A stretch of DNA of 64,000 nucleotides from Dromiciops gliroides (taxonomy: Eukaryota; Chordata; Mammalia; Microbiotheria; Microbiotheriidae). The stretch's first letter is position 1. The number at the start of each line of letters is the position of its first letter. The stretch spans positions 169,134,903 to 169,198,902 of the forward strand of contig NC_057866.1 in the NCBI RefSeq assembly GCF_019393635.1, read 5' to 3'. The position numbers and the translations under genes are program-made. The notes below the pieces were generated by a model that saw only the letters and a program-made list of their open reading frames with translations, did no database searches and was not told the DNA's origin. Of this stretch, positions 45,000-56,809 are shown one piece after another.

Positions 45000-45425
45000 A
45001 TATTACCCCCTTTTTTATATATGAGGAGACTGAGGTTAAGTAGCTTCCCTAGGAGCAGCCATAATAAACAGGATGAGGTGTTCTGTTTCCTATTTCCATA
45101 TGATTTTGATTTGTCCAGCTTGGTCTCTATATTTTGAAAGCCTTTTATTCCACATAGTTTGGAGGTCATGAGTAATCAGTATGGTACTAAATTTTGTGAA
45201 TAAATATTTTTATGATAAAATTATTAGTATTAATAGTAGGTTGCGAAAGATTTACCATGATTTACTATGAAAATAGCGTATTTACGAAGTGGATAAATTT
45301 CCATTGACTTCAATTCTAGGAATGCTATTCCATTTACTACCTAGTATTACTGTATAAATGGCCCCCCAAAAGCAATAATGCATCATTAGTGGGTTTTGGT
45401 TTCTTCATTTGTGAAATGGATGAAT
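45000..45425. other. No recognisable feature
   Basis: Nothing supported. Confidence 0.4.
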
Positions 45426-45427
45426 AC

Positions 45428-45640
45428 AGGAATGAATAAGAAAGCATTTTAAGTGCTTACTATGTACCAAATGCTGTGCTAAGTGCTAGGAATACAAATT
45501 AAATGACAATACAATCTATGGCCTCTAGAAGCTTACATTCCAAGAAGGAGAGAGAGAGAGGGTTAGATAATACATATAGCAAAGTCTCCTACAGGGTAGA
45601 TAGCAAGGTCTCATGATTCAGAGACTTCAGCAGAAGGGAA
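45428..45640 (+). mobile_element. Fragment of the unclassified dispersed repeat
   Basis: 'cattttaagtgcttactatg', 'aaatgctgtgctaagtgcta', 'ctctagaagcttacattcca': the clearest copy of the 5' block of the 34655 family. Confidence 0.65.
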
Positions 45641-46409
45641 GAGGTCCTGGTAGAAATGTGGGCTATTATTGACTACTCTATCATGGATACTTGTATATGA
45701 TCATCCTACCTTAGAATTGAAATGTTTGTCTGATTGCTGGTTCTTTTGGAAGGGCCATGAAAGGATACAAACTCTGAGTCAACTTTGTGTTGGTGGGAGG
45801 AAAGGAGAGGAAACAATCAGTGCTTAATGCGATTAGGATCCTGAAATTGTTAAGGATTTCTCTTGGAAGGCAGGAAACCAGATTTCCATCTTTCCTGAGA
45901 GGTCAGAACCAGGGATAAGACTAAAAGAGCTTGGGGCAGCAAATAGCCAACCACCTCCTCCTACTCCCCTAAAGTCAACAACCTTAAACAAAGCCCAGGA
46001 TACTGGGAGATCCCAAGACAAATATACAGGACTATCTAATAAAAAATCTGAGGATGTTTTGAAAACTCTAGGACATCTGGCCTGGGGGGAGGGAATCAGA
46101 GAGGCAATTAGAGAAAGATGCTGCTGCAATCACATGGATGACTGGAAAGAAGGAGATCTGAGAGATTGGAAAAGTGCATCTCTGAGAGTTTGCTAATAAC
46201 TTTAATAAAAAGCCTCGAAGGCGAGGCCTCCTGACCTAGCTTGTGGTATACTGGACATCTTACAGTGGCCCATATTCTTGTTTTGGTTCTTTAGGTTCAC
46301 TGCTTGTCTTTATTTCAACCTCTAGAACGTTTGAGGCTTATTTTAAGCTATTAAAAAAACCCCAAACTCGTACATGGAAATCCCTAGCAAAATATTTACC
46401 TCTCTCCAA
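45641..46409. other. No recognisable feature
   Basis: Nothing supported. Confidence 0.4.
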
Positions 46410-46735
46410 ACTTGAGACTCCATTTCCCACCTTTGTCCATTTTCATGAGCTGTCTCCCATGCTTGGAGTGCACTCTCTACTCATCTCTGAATCATAGATT
46501 CTCTGTCTTCCTTTAAAATTCAGCTGTGGTGTCCACCTCCTCCATGAAGTCTTCCTTGATCCATCTAGTTTGGGCTTTTTCCTTTCTAAAATTGCCTTGT
46601 ATTACAACTGTCTATGCACATGTATTCCCTTCCTCCAGTGGGATGGCAGATCCTTGAAGATAGGGACTATTTATAGTGCCTTGCATACAGAAGGTGCGTA
46701 ATAAATATCTATTGAATTGATTTTAAATGAATGAT
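46410..46735 (+). mobile_element. L2 LINE 3' end
   Basis: 'tgtctcccatgcttggagtg', 'cctccatgaagtcttccttg', 'cagatccttgaagataggga', 'agaaggtgcgtaataaatat'. About 325 bp of a typical L2 terminus. Confidence 0.8.
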
Positions 46736-47149
46736 AAATGTTGGTCAAATACTAAATAGTGGAGAACATGAGCTCAGCAGCTATGGACTTGGGTCATGTT
46801 TTGGTTGTAGACTTGCCCCAGAATTCATTTACTCAGGTTGGAGGTACAGGGTTGAAAACTGAGTGAGTTATATCAAAGATACCAGAGACAGTGAATTAAG
46901 CTGACTCTCAAAGTTTGGCAGTAAAGAGCAAGACATGTATTGGTTGTCAAGGTCAAATGAAAGTCTTTTAAAGGTAGGGGAGAGTGGAATATGCTCAGTG
47001 GGGAAGGAGTCAATAGGGAGGAAGATATTGATATTTCTGAAGGTGGTCAAGCTTCTAGAAGGAGACAGGAGGCAGATAAGATCAAGGGAAATAGAACATG
47101 TTGAACATGTTGCCTTGACGTGATCACACTCTCTTTTATATCACCTTCA

Positions 47150-47295
47150 TTTGTGGGTGTATTCTCACCCCCCATATCTGATTAAAATGTTAGCTCTTTG
47201 AGGGTGGAAACATACCATTTCTTCTTTTTGTATCCCTGGAATTTAGTGCAGTGTCTTGCACCTAGCAGTCACTTTATATGCTGAGTTGAATTGAG
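47150..47295 (+). mobile_element. L2/CORE-type 3' tail
   Basis: 'gttagctctttgagggtgga', 'tttgtatccctggaatttag', 'cagtgtcttgcacctagcag'. Confidence 0.7.
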
Positions 47296-47299
47296 GGTT

Positions 47300-48729
47300 G
47301 GACCTGGCAAGGAAGTGGCCCATCTCCTTATGAAAGATCAGAGCAAAGGAAGTGAGAATGGGTGTTAATGTAGAGAGATATTGAGGAGCAGTATAGGAGA
47401 GAAGGGGGAACTCATAATGAATATTCAGTTATTATGGATTGCATGCAAGCTTCAAGCTCAGTGGAGTCCTGGATGCATCTGTTCTCTAGACTCATCCAAA
47501 TGACTTGAGCTACAAAGCCTTCATTTATTTCTGTGGAATTTCAAAGCTAATGGACATCAGAGATTCATGGAGAATGGGGGTGACCAGTCTTTTTGCATCA
47601 CTACTAAAACTGAATTGTGTTAAAGATGAACCATTCACAAGAATGAGCCCAATTGTGGTCAGAATCAGAGCTGAAACTAAGGCACGGTGATGGTGATTTT
47701 GCTTGAGGGTACTGAAAAGAGAGCTGATAGCACAGGGAGCAATTCAACAGCTAAAAATTAAGCTGAGCTTCACACCTCATCAGGAAGAATAATTAATAAA
47801 AACTGGAAGCTATCAAATCATGCTTCCCCCACATAATGACTAGATCCCAAGTGATCTTAACCTTGTCCCACTCTTGTTCTGGAGCCTTACAGTGGTGCAG
47901 GACTTCTCTCTTCTTCCTCCTTCCATTGATATTTTTCTTGAAAAAAGTTAATTTAAAGATACATTTTGTAAAATTTGCTCCGGGGTTAAAATGACTGATT
48001 TTGGCTCCAGTCAGAATGATTCTGAAATAGTTCCTCTGCTGAACAGATGAGTAAATACTTTGTTTATTCATAATGGTTCTGGGGGGACAAAAACTCCAAC
48101 TTCCCAGAAGATATAAAGCAACCATTGCAAGGGGCTGAGGGAAGACTTTCAGTTTATCGTGTGGTAGTTGCCAAGTTACTCTGGTTTCATTCATTTTGAC
48201 TTTTTTTGTGCCAACACAAATGATGTGTTAGATTTACCAGGTGTGTGCTTCTTCCTTTTTCTCTTTTAGTTGTGTCTCTCAGGCCACTCCTTGACAGTTG
48301 CTGGGGTGGTTGTCTCACATAATTAAGCACAAAACGGAAGAAACAGATGAAGAGTATCCTAGGAAAGAGAGTCTTTGGCAACCACCCTATTATGCTAGAT
48401 GCCCCTGAAATGCCAGATCCAGGTCAATGATCTGGCTTTCTCTCTCCATATAACCATTGCTTTTGAAAGGAATCACATCCTTTTTTTCTCTGCCAAGGAT
48501 GATTCCCTGGTTCACATGTGGTAGGAAAAGAGTGACACCATGAATTTATTTAAAAAAAATGTGTTTGGCCCCCTCAGGCATAGATGAGATCAAATGGGAC
48601 TTGGGCATGACCTTTACAGTCTTGAGGACCTCTTTATTCCTCTGATTCTTTGTTTCTGTTTGGTAACTTAGAATTGCTTCATTCAATTCATTGAATTCTA
48701 GAGTTGTAATCTTAGAAAGATGATAGGAT
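47300..48729. other. No recognisable feature
   Basis: The 133-codon frame at 47793-48194 (minus) is not one I recognise and has no flanking evidence of a gene, so I do not call it. Confidence 0.4.
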
Positions 48730-49040
48730 GAGATTGATAGTTGGATGGGACCTTAGAGGCCATTTTGTCCAATTCTCTCATTTTGTAGGCAAGAATACTG
48801 AGGTCCAGAGGGGTCAGGTGAAATACCCAAGGTTGTGTAGGTAGCAAGAAGAACAAGGACTGAAACCCAAGTTTTCTGACTCCAATTCTAGTATTCTTTG
48901 CATGGAACCGTGAAATCATCTTGTCCAACACCCTCATTTTACTTGATGTGGCAACTGAGGCCTAGTTGATGTGTTCCAATGTCACATAATATATTTGTGG
49001 CAGAGAAAAGACTAAAACTCCAAAGTCTTTTGTCCTCTTT
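48730..49040 (-). mobile_element. Two MIR-like copies in tandem, antisense
   Basis: First copy: 'gggaccttagaggccatttt', 'aagaatactgaggtccagag', 'actgaaacccaagttttctg'. A second starts near 48905: 'gaaatcatcttgtccaacac', 'gtggcaactgaggcctagtt'. Same order and orientation. Confidence 0.6.
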
Positions 49041-50010
49041 TATGGATTTCCTGGGAATTTTTACTTTAGTCAAGACATTCATGAATGCCTCTGAAAAACA
49101 ATGACAAACCCAAGGTGAAGAGTGGTTTGGGAATCAACGTTCCCCAGGCGCCCCAATATCCGCAGGGCCACTGGTTGCCTCACTCACTGAAAAGGGAAAA
49201 TCATCTGTTTAATATCTTCATTTTCTCTGTGAAAATAGAGTTGTGAAATGCCATTTCCTTAGGGGTCATTCTGAAAATGTGAATAAATCCACTATTATCC
49301 ATCTTCATTTGCTTGTCTCTTTGTCAGGAGAATGAACCAATATAAGGACACTAATTTACCAGCTTTGTTGAAATCTAGAACAAGATAATGAGATTTGATA
49401 GTACACTAAGGAGAAACCCCACACTCCAGATTCTGAATGTGAAAGCAGTTTGGTCCATTCTTTTTTTTGATAATTTGGACAATGGAGTATGGGAGTGGAG
49501 GTACTAACCCATTCAACATTTCTGGGGTTTATCATGAAAGGTTGTAAACTTTTATATATCCCTGATGATGTCAGAAATGGAAAAAAACTGCCAGTATCAT
49601 TATGTCCATTTGGAGATTGAATGTAGGGAGACTTTTCCCAATAGGCCAAATATTGAGAAATTTGGGGTTTCATAGCTTATGAAACCTCTCTGAGGAAAAA
49701 TGAATACGGATTGCAAAATAACCTTTAAAATGCAGTTTTTCCATTGTCCATTTGTTTGAATTACTCCTAAACATTCTTTCTTATCTATTTTTAACAGGCT
49801 ACACATTTGGCATGGTTATTCTATCCCTATCTATACAGATGGTTTACTTAGTAACCTCCCTAAAACACAATTCAAGCCACTTGGCTTTATAGTACACAAA
49901 ACAAACAGGATGACTCGACCATGAATAATCTGTGAAGTTACATTTTATAGACTAATAGGGAATGGGGCCAATGACTAACTCTGCTCTGTCCTTGTTTTTT
50001 TCAAGATGAC
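49041..50010. other. No recognisable feature
   Basis: Nothing supported. Confidence 0.4.
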
Positions 50011-50012
50011 TT

Positions 50013-50520
50013 CTTTTTTTTTAATGTGGGAAATTGCATGTAGGTGAGTCTAGCTGGACATTGTTTAGATGATTCTGATTTTGTTGATGATATTCAAAGC
50101 ATTTTACTTAGGGTCCAATATGACACAGGTCTTCTTTCCATTGAGATGGATCTGAATGTTCACCTCAGCCAACTTTATGTCACACAGTTTGCTTGATCTA
50201 AGGCATGTTGGCCTTGGCATCCAGAAGGAATTTGAGAACATTATCATACTTGATCTTCATCATAGCTGAGTCAGTAGAGAGAAAACTTGACAGTGAAACA
50301 ATGATCAATTTGATTCTTCCTTGGGGAATTTTTCTGAGTATATTTAAGCTGTCTGTGAAGCCACAATGTCTTGAGCTGCTGGAAAGTGGGAAATTTGGGG
50401 ATTTTTTTTTCCCCAGCTCTGGACACCCATCATCACAGCCTTGTTGGCTTTCATGACCTTTGACTTCCCTTCCTATATTTGGGAGGCAATCTTCCTATTT
50501 ATTTTTTTAGCACCATTCCC
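50013..50520 (-). pseudogene. RPL23A: Processed pseudogene of ribosomal protein L23a
   Basis: On the minus strand a start codon lies at 50516-50514 and a stop at 50067-50065. The reading follows L23a, a 60S protein near the tunnel exit: KANKAVMMGVQSW (KAKKAVLKGVHSH), QLKYTQKNSPRKNQIDH (QPKYPRKSAPRRNKLDH), AMMKIKYDNV (AMKKIEDNNT), DAKANMP.IKQTV (DVKANKHQIKQAV), and the C-terminus INKIRII (ANKIGII). Introns are absent and an A-tract (T-run at 50013-50022) follows a short 3'UTR beginning 'acaatgtccagctag', close to the parental 'actgagtccagctgg'. In-frame stops and small indels (452 versus 471 bp) show a dead, old retrocopy. Confidence 0.9.
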
Positions 50521-51452
50521 TTTTTATCTGCTTTGGACTTTCCACTTGGGGAGAAAAAGTCCAAAATGTCATTTCTTCTATGAGACCAGGGTCTCTACCA
50601 CTTTTCCTTAACCATTGGGAATGGTGACAGAATATTAAAAATATGGAAACATATTGTATGATTTATTTTAGGGCAGAGGGAAAGTGAAAGAAAGACTGAC
50701 CTCTTGACCCTTTCCTCTCACAAATAGAAAAGGGGGCCTGTTGGTAGCCACCACTTCATGGTCATTAAAAGTGATTCAAGAAGAAAAAAAAAAACAGAAT
50801 CCATCCCCCTCCTAGTCTTAAGCCTGTAAAACTAAGGTATATTTAGGGTAAAATACTTTGATTTTATGAACACTTTGCTTTACTATGGAAGAAAAACAGC
50901 AAACATCTTTATTTAATTTATTAAGTTGTATGTTATCTAGGTCTGGTTGACAGTCAGAGTATTCTTACCCTTTACTACATGCCCAAGTAGGAAAGAAACA
51001 GAAATATTTACCTCTGCATGATGAAGAAATTCCTCTATGCCATGTTCTAGTGGGACTACCTCAAAAGGTCACACCTCTTGACAAATATTTCCATGGCCAC
51101 CATGGGAGGACTCAGGTTTTCTCCATAGGCCATCCAATTATTCTCTCCTATAAATTAGGATTTTTCTTGTGTTGATAAACTGAGTTGTTCTGAACTTGGG
51201 TTTGGACAATGAAGACAAGCTGGGGTTCCTGCTGTAATGGGCTATCACACATATCAAGTGATTTGGATTTGTGTAAGAAAATGAAAGTGGTTGTTTCTTC
51301 AGGTGAACAATGTGTGTGATACATAAGACAATATCTGCAATCCTTTTGTCACATGTTGATGTCTTTAGGATCAATCCCTGTCGACTTTTACAGGGTTCAT
51401 GAGCTAATAGGAGAACATAAAAGACTTCTGAAGTCACTGAGGGTGTAAGCTC
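50521..51452. other. No recognisable feature
   Basis: Nothing supported. A poly-A run lies at about 50783-50793. Confidence 0.4.
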
Positions 51453-51454
51453 AT

Positions 51455-51660
51455 GGAATCATAGACTTTGAACTGGAAGGGGTCTTAGAGATGAACCCAA
51501 TCCAAATCTCTCATTTTATAAGTGGTGAAACTGAGGTCTACAGAGGTTAATTGATTTGTCCAGGGTCATACAGGAATGAGTAGCCGAGCTGACATTTAAA
51601 CTTGTACCCTCTTACTTCAAATTAACCATTTTCCCCATTATACCACACTAGGATTTGCTG
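51455..51660 (-). mobile_element. MIR-like SINE, antisense
   Basis: 'aatcatagactttgaactgg', 'ctctcattttataagtggtg', 'tgatttgtccagggtcatac', 'cattataccacactag'. Well preserved order. Confidence 0.7.
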
Positions 51661-52017
51661 AAACCACATTAGACACATCTTGGTCAGCTTCACATCTCCT
51701 CTCAGCTTAGCATATGCCATCCTCATATACTCAAATATCTGTGATTTCATCTGTTTGGGGGAAATGCTGGTATAAGAAAGGCTGTTACCAATTCAGTTTA
51801 GGATCCATCTATGTCTAAGTGGATTAGTTCCAGCGAGATGCCTGAGAGTATTAAGTGAATTTTCCTGAGCCTCAAAACTCATAAGTATCAGAGGAATAAT
51901 TTGAGATCAGGCCTTTATGATTCCTTGCCCATCACTCTTTCCACTGTGCCATCCCCGACATGTAGTAGGAGGTTCATAAGTGAAATGGGAGCTCAGTAAA
52001 TGTTTGCTAGCACTTAT
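51661..52017. other. No recognisable feature
   Basis: Nothing supported. Confidence 0.35.
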
Positions 52018-52205
52018 TTAGATTTAAAATTAAAAGAAACCTTAGCAACCACCTAGTTTGACCTCTTTTTATAGAAGTTGACATCAAGAGAGACTATTTA
52101 GTTTACCTAGGGCTACCCAGCTCCTAGGTGTCAGAGGCAGGGTTTGAACCCAGATTTTCCTGATTCCAAAACTAGTAGTCTATTCACCATAAGGTGCTGC
52201 CTCTT
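52018..52205 (-). mobile_element. MIR-like SINE, antisense
   Basis: 'cttagcaaccacctagtttg', 'cctagggctacccagctcct', 'gggtttgaacccagattttc', 'ttcaccataaggtgctgcct'. Confidence 0.65.
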
Positions 52206-52795
52206 AATTACTTTTGAATTGAATTCAGATTAGATGAATGTGGCTAGAATGTGAAAGTTGTTCTGTTTGTGTTCTTCCAACCATAAAATCAATGAGCCAA
52301 CAGAGTTTTATAGTATTGGGTTTGATGGTCTTCCCACACACAGTATGGCAAAAAAGTCGCTGGGGGAGACTGAGTTCTGAGGGCTTAACTGCTATGCCTA
52401 GTAACAATGCAAACACTTAATACTAATCTGCATTTGTCCCACCCAGGCTCATAAATTTCCTGAAACTGTTGTATAATCTCAGTAGAGTCTTCAGGTCTGC
52501 CATTCTTTGGAGAAGTCATTCTTTCCAATGTGGCTAGTTTTCTCAAACACTTTTCCCACTAAAATATCCTCACTACTGGGGTGGCTTTTCATTTTTATAA
52601 GCTTAATCTTTCAGGAATGAGTAATAATCATAAGAAATCTAGGGCTTTTTTTTTTTCCTCCCATATGGGTGGTAAAGAAGCTTACAGATTCAATCTGACC
52701 TAGTAGAGATTTTTAGAAAAGTTATATTGTTGAATAGTTGTTCACAAAATCTTATGATGTATTATTTGAAATGATCAGACCATTTCTATTGTGTT
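52206..52795. other. No recognisable feature
   Basis: Nothing supported. Confidence 0.4.
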
Positions 52796-52799
52796 TCAT

Positions 52800-53045
52800 T
52801 TTCTGTGTGACATACTACATAGAGTTCTGGACTTGGAGCCAGGAGGAAGTGGCTTTGAATCCTGCCTCAGACAGATACTATAGTCACATCTAACTTTAGA
52901 CCTGATAGTATTCTCAGAAGGTGAGTAGAAAGACATGAGTCTCATGTCTTGGGGATAATAATACCATCCACACTGTAGGTTGTGAGACTCAAATATGTTG
53001 CAAAAACATGGCTTATAAAGCACTTAGAAAATTTTCAAACATTAT
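52800..53045 (+). mobile_element. MAR1-type SINE, eroded
   Basis: 'catagagttctggacttgga', 'ggctttgaatcctgcctcag', 'ggataataataccatccaca', 'gcttataaagcacttagaaa', 'cattatgtaaatatcag'. Confidence 0.7.
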
Positions 53046-53299
53046 GTAAATATCAGTTTTTAACATTTTTCTCACCTCTGGAAATTTGGATCAAATATGA
53101 GGCCAAACATTGCCATTTCACTTATTCTCATTTATACCCTGCTTCTGTGTGACTAATATACTGTAAAAACAAAACAAAACAACCCAAAAAACCAAGAAAA
53201 AACTTTTCTTGGTGTTGAATTAGTGACAACTTCAAAATAAGAGACAGAAGCTTTTGATAATTCCCTAGCTACTACTGACTGATATTTACATAATGATTT

Positions 53300-53459
53300 G
53301 TTTCTTTCTTTTTTTTTTTTTTGGGCAGGGCAATGAGGGTTAAGTGACTTGCCCAGGGTCACACAGCTAGTAAGTGTCAAGTGTTTGAGGTGGGATTTGA
53401 ACTCAGGTCCTCCTGAATCCAGGGCCGGTGCTTTATGCACTGGGACACCTAGCTGCCCC
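53300..53459 (-). mobile_element. tRNA-derived SINE (WSINE1-like), young, in MAR1
   Basis: TSD tacataatgattt (53287-53299) versus tatataatgattt (53460-53472), one mismatch. Antisense body, long T tail. Confidence 0.92.
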
Positions 53460-53520
53460 TATATAATGATTTAAAGTTTACAAAACACTTTTACATACAG
53501 TATCTCATTTAATACAGAGT

Positions 53521-53740
53521 GTTGCTGGCCTTAAAGACAGTAAGATCTGGGTTTGAATGCTGTCTATGACACATATCCCTTTCTATGACCCTAGATACTT
53601 AACCTCACCACTCTCTAAGCAATCCTCTAGGACCAGAGGTGCAGAGATAGTGTCAACCTGTATTGGTAGGGAGAGGTTCTAAATGTTAATGAAAGTCCCT
53701 GGGAGTTTTCTATGTTGAATAAATCATAAGTCCAGTACTT
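53521..53740 (+). mobile_element. Old tRNA-SINE (third family) nested in MAR1
   Basis: 'cttaaagacagtaagatctg', 'ctagatacttaacctcacca', 'cctgtattggtagggagagg' and 'agtccctgggagttttctat' show the third SINE family in sense orientation. Confidence 0.6.
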
Positions 53741-53800
53741 ACTTACCCCCTATCTCATAATTCTCACAATAACCTACAAGGTAGGTACTACAAAGGAGAG

Positions 53801-54165
53801 TATACATTGAGGAGGCATGGAGCCCCCTCCCCCGACCTGCAATATGGAAAATTCGCATAAAATTTTTTGGCCCTCCATTTGTACCAGAGTAGAAGTCTGA
53901 TTTTTTTATCTTTTTCTTTTATGGGGTGTTTATAGTACCTCATGGTAAAATTTGGGTTGATGTAACATAATACTATACACATATTTTATGCATTTCTGAA
54001 TTTCTAAACTTTTTCTGTGTCATCTGCTGGCCTTGGCATGTCATCTGTGGCTTCCACAGGACTCCTCCAAAATTCCCATTTAATTTCTTATGCTGACCCA
54101 TGACATATTGAAACCACAGTGGGCAAAATGCCAGTGTGGAAGGGATAAATATACTACTCATCTTA
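53801..54165. other. No recognisable feature
   Basis: Nothing supported. Confidence 0.35.
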
Positions 54166-54169
54166 ACAT

Positions 54170-54265
54170 ATGAGAAAGCAGGTTCAGAGATCGATTTGCC
54201 CATGGTTACACAGCAAGGCAGAGGTGGTGTTTGAACACAATTTTGCTTTCCTCTTAGAACAGTAC
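54170..54265 (-). mobile_element. MIR-like fragment
   Basis: 'ttgcccatggttacacagca' and 'ggtggtgtttgaacacaatt' in antisense MIR order. Confidence 0.55.
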
Positions 54266-54638
54266 TGTATGATATAACACTCCTTGTCTCGGAACTGAAT
54301 CTTTTATAGACCCATGTTTGTTTGCAAAATTACACAAGGAAGGATAGAAATTTAGTTTGAACCAAATATTGCCAGGAAACTTAACTCTATTTTGCAGGGA
54401 GAGCTGCTAGTAAGGAATCTTTTGTTTCAATGGCTTAGTATCAAAATGGGAAATGACTATGTCCGCTTTTGAGAACCACAAGATAAGGAAGCATCTCCTT
54501 TACCTTTCTCCTCCCACATTAAAATAAATACATATCAGGTGTTTAAAGATGTGATTCTACACTGGCCTTACTGACATAGAAATCAGATGATCAGAACTTG
54601 AAAAGGTCTTAGAACTCTACCTCCTGAGGCAGGAATAT
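54266..54638. other. No recognisable feature
   Basis: Nothing supported. Confidence 0.35.
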
Positions 54639-54639
54639 A

Positions 54640-54815
54640 ATGGAAAGGTTCAAATTTGGGGAGACACAGGACCTGTAGGTCAAAACATAGCTGTCTTAAT
54701 TATGATCCATGTGACCTTGGACAAGTCATTCTACCTCTTAGAGGACTCAGTTTTCTTATATGTAAAAATGAAGGATTTGGACTTCATGATGTCTAGGATC
54801 CCTTCCAGAAAGAAA
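54640..54815 (+). mobile_element. MIR-like SINE fossil
   Basis: 'gtgaccttggacaagtcatt', 'ctcttagaggactcagtttt', 'tgaaggatttggacttcatg', 'gatgtctaggatcccttcca'. Sense MIR core and 3' part. Confidence 0.65.
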
Positions 54816-55104
54816 TCTAAGATCCTAGGGTCTGGTTCAGTTCTCATATAAGGAAACTGAGGCTTAAAGTTACAATTGACACTGGACATATCTCCATTTT
54901 GTCTACGGAAACTTAGAGACATGGGGAAGAGGGTTTTTAAAAAGGGAAATAGAACATTGGAAGAATATTTCTCAAATGAGTATTTTAATTCTCTAATGGA
55001 ACATGAAAGCCCCATCAGAGACCACCATTCTTCTTTGATTTCCATGGCTCAACTGACTGAATGGCTGAGAGACTCTTGTACATTCACATGGACAAGACTA
55101 AGAT

Positions 55105-55245
55105 TCTACCACACTTGTTCATTGAGCAACCACATATTTATGTCCTGGATACTCTACTTGGTACAGGGTATGTAAAGGAAAAAGCAGAAAAGTACCTGCT
55201 TTCAGAGAGCTTATGTTGTAAAGGGGGGATTGAGACAAAATAAAA
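55105..55245 (+). mobile_element. Fragment of the unclassified dispersed repeat
   Basis: 'ccacatatttatgtcctgga' and 'ctttcagagagcttatgttg' match the 5' block of the 34655 family, diverged. Confidence 0.45.
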
Positions 55246-56450
55246 AACTTGCGACTTTTTCTAACTTTTCTAACTTAGCTTCTGCTAAATGTCTATTAAG
55301 TCATAAGGAAATTCTGTAAATTCTAAGCGTGTTGTTTGAAGTTAACCTGCCCATTAGACTGGGGAGGTTTAAATTTAGGGGGAAAATGATCTTTTTGTGT
55401 GTGTGGCCCTGCTGCTTTTTCTGTATTCTCCTGTGAGTTTTTCCCCCTCTTCTTTGGGGGCTGTTAAAGAATTTTCCTTTAATAAAGCAATATATTGTAT
55501 AAATAATTATGTAGGGGAAAGGTTTTGGAGAGAATGTTCATCCCTAAAGGGGAGGGTGCTGTCTCAGCTTTCAAATCTAGGGTGGCCACTGGGCTTGAGA
55601 CTTTTCCTCAGGGCTATTGGATCCTCCTGTAAGTGCAGCCATCCCAAGGTCCAAAGGAATGAAAGCAGTGGACCAGAACTGGAAAAAAAATTAAAGGCCC
55701 ATGGGGCAAGGAAGGGAGGGCCAGAGGTCAGGAATCATTCTTTCAGAAGAAAGAAGAGACCCTCATTTATTCATTTCTTGGGAGGGCAGAATCTCTTCTG
55801 AGGTGACAGCAGTTTCTTAATAAGAACAAGAGAGAGACCAGGCCGACCAAAGTACAACTTTCACAAGATTTGTCTCTTTCCTAAGTTTCTTCATAATTTT
55901 TTTGAAGTTCCACAAAGCAGCAGTCCTGTTGGCTGGGAAGAAACCTTCTCTGGACTGTGCAAGGCCCAAGTGACAGGAAATTAGCCATTTTTCCATCATA
56001 GCAACAGAATTCCACTATCAACATACAGAAATATATGTCAAAATTGCTATAAGTTCCCTAATGAATTCCTTCTGATCCTACTATTCATTCTTTCAGAGTT
56101 TTAAAGGAATCAGAATGATTCCTTTTTCTAAAGTGTGTATGTGCTTATTTGTGCCATGTTGATTTCCCCCCCCCCCCAGTTATTCTTTTGTCTCATAATG
56201 TAGAAAAAAGATTTGGCTGGTAAAACGCCCAGCAGGGAGGGCTAAATGACAAAAAAAATTATCCTAAGACAATGAGAGCTCTTGATGCCCCTTTTAAGGG
56301 TCTGATTGTTTTGGCTGGTCAAAATATAATCCTGCCTGGAAACCAACTTCATCTTGTGATTTCTCTTTTGATGGTGGATTTCAATTTTGTTTTACTTGGT
56401 CCCTGAGGTAAGAAGTAGGAATAGTGCAAAGAGATGAATTTTGGCCTGTT
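55246..56450. other. No gene; 12-C homopolymer
   Basis: Single-copy-like. The 134-codon frame at 55397-55801 shows no recognisable domain. A poly-C run lies at 56166-56177. Confidence 0.45.
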
Positions 56451-56454
56451 GACA

Positions 56455-56640
56455 GGAAAATCTTCCTAAGATTTAGAGCTGACCAAGAGTGGAATGGGAA
56501 GCCATGTTAGGTAGTGGGTTCCCTTTTCACTGGAGGTTTTTAAACAGAGGCTAGATGGCTTCTTATCAGAGGTATAGATTGGACTTGGTGATCACTAAGG
56601 ACCTTATCTAGAATCCTGTGATTCTCTAAGCTTTTGGTTT
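56455..56640 (+). mobile_element. CR1/L3-type LINE 3' fragment
   Basis: 'ggaaaatcttcctaagattt', 'aagagtggaatgggaagcca', 'cactggaggtttttaaacag', 'cctgtgattctct'. Closest in pattern to 8305-8545. Confidence 0.7.
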
Positions 56641-56809
56641 ACAAATAGTTTTAATTTCTCGTATAAAAATTGTGATAGAATCCACATAAATGAAAACTCT
56701 TTGGGGTCCTCGATAATTTTTGAGAGTGTAAAGGGGCCCTGGGGCCAAAAAGTTTAAGTCCTAATTCTCTAAGCTTCTGTCTGGAGAATGGCCTTTGGAT
56801 CTAGGAAGG

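Larger units (their letters stand above)
53270..53800 (-). mobile_element. MAR1-type SINE split by two later SINEs
   Basis: Reversed MAR1 pieces at about 53270-53299 ('gatatttacataatgattt'), 53460-53520 ('gtttacaaaacacttttaca', 'agtatctcatttaata') and 53740-53800 ('ctatctcataattctcacaa', 'taacctacaaggtaggtact') read as one element. It was broken by SINEs at 53300-53459 and about 53521-53740. Confidence 0.6.

Noticed and set aside
47793-48194. 133-codon minus-strand frame
   Set aside because: No recognisable motif, no splice or promoter context; length is within chance for AT-moderate DNA of this size.
55397-55801. 134-codon plus-strand frame
   Set aside because: No family resemblance and mixed composition; no support beyond being open.
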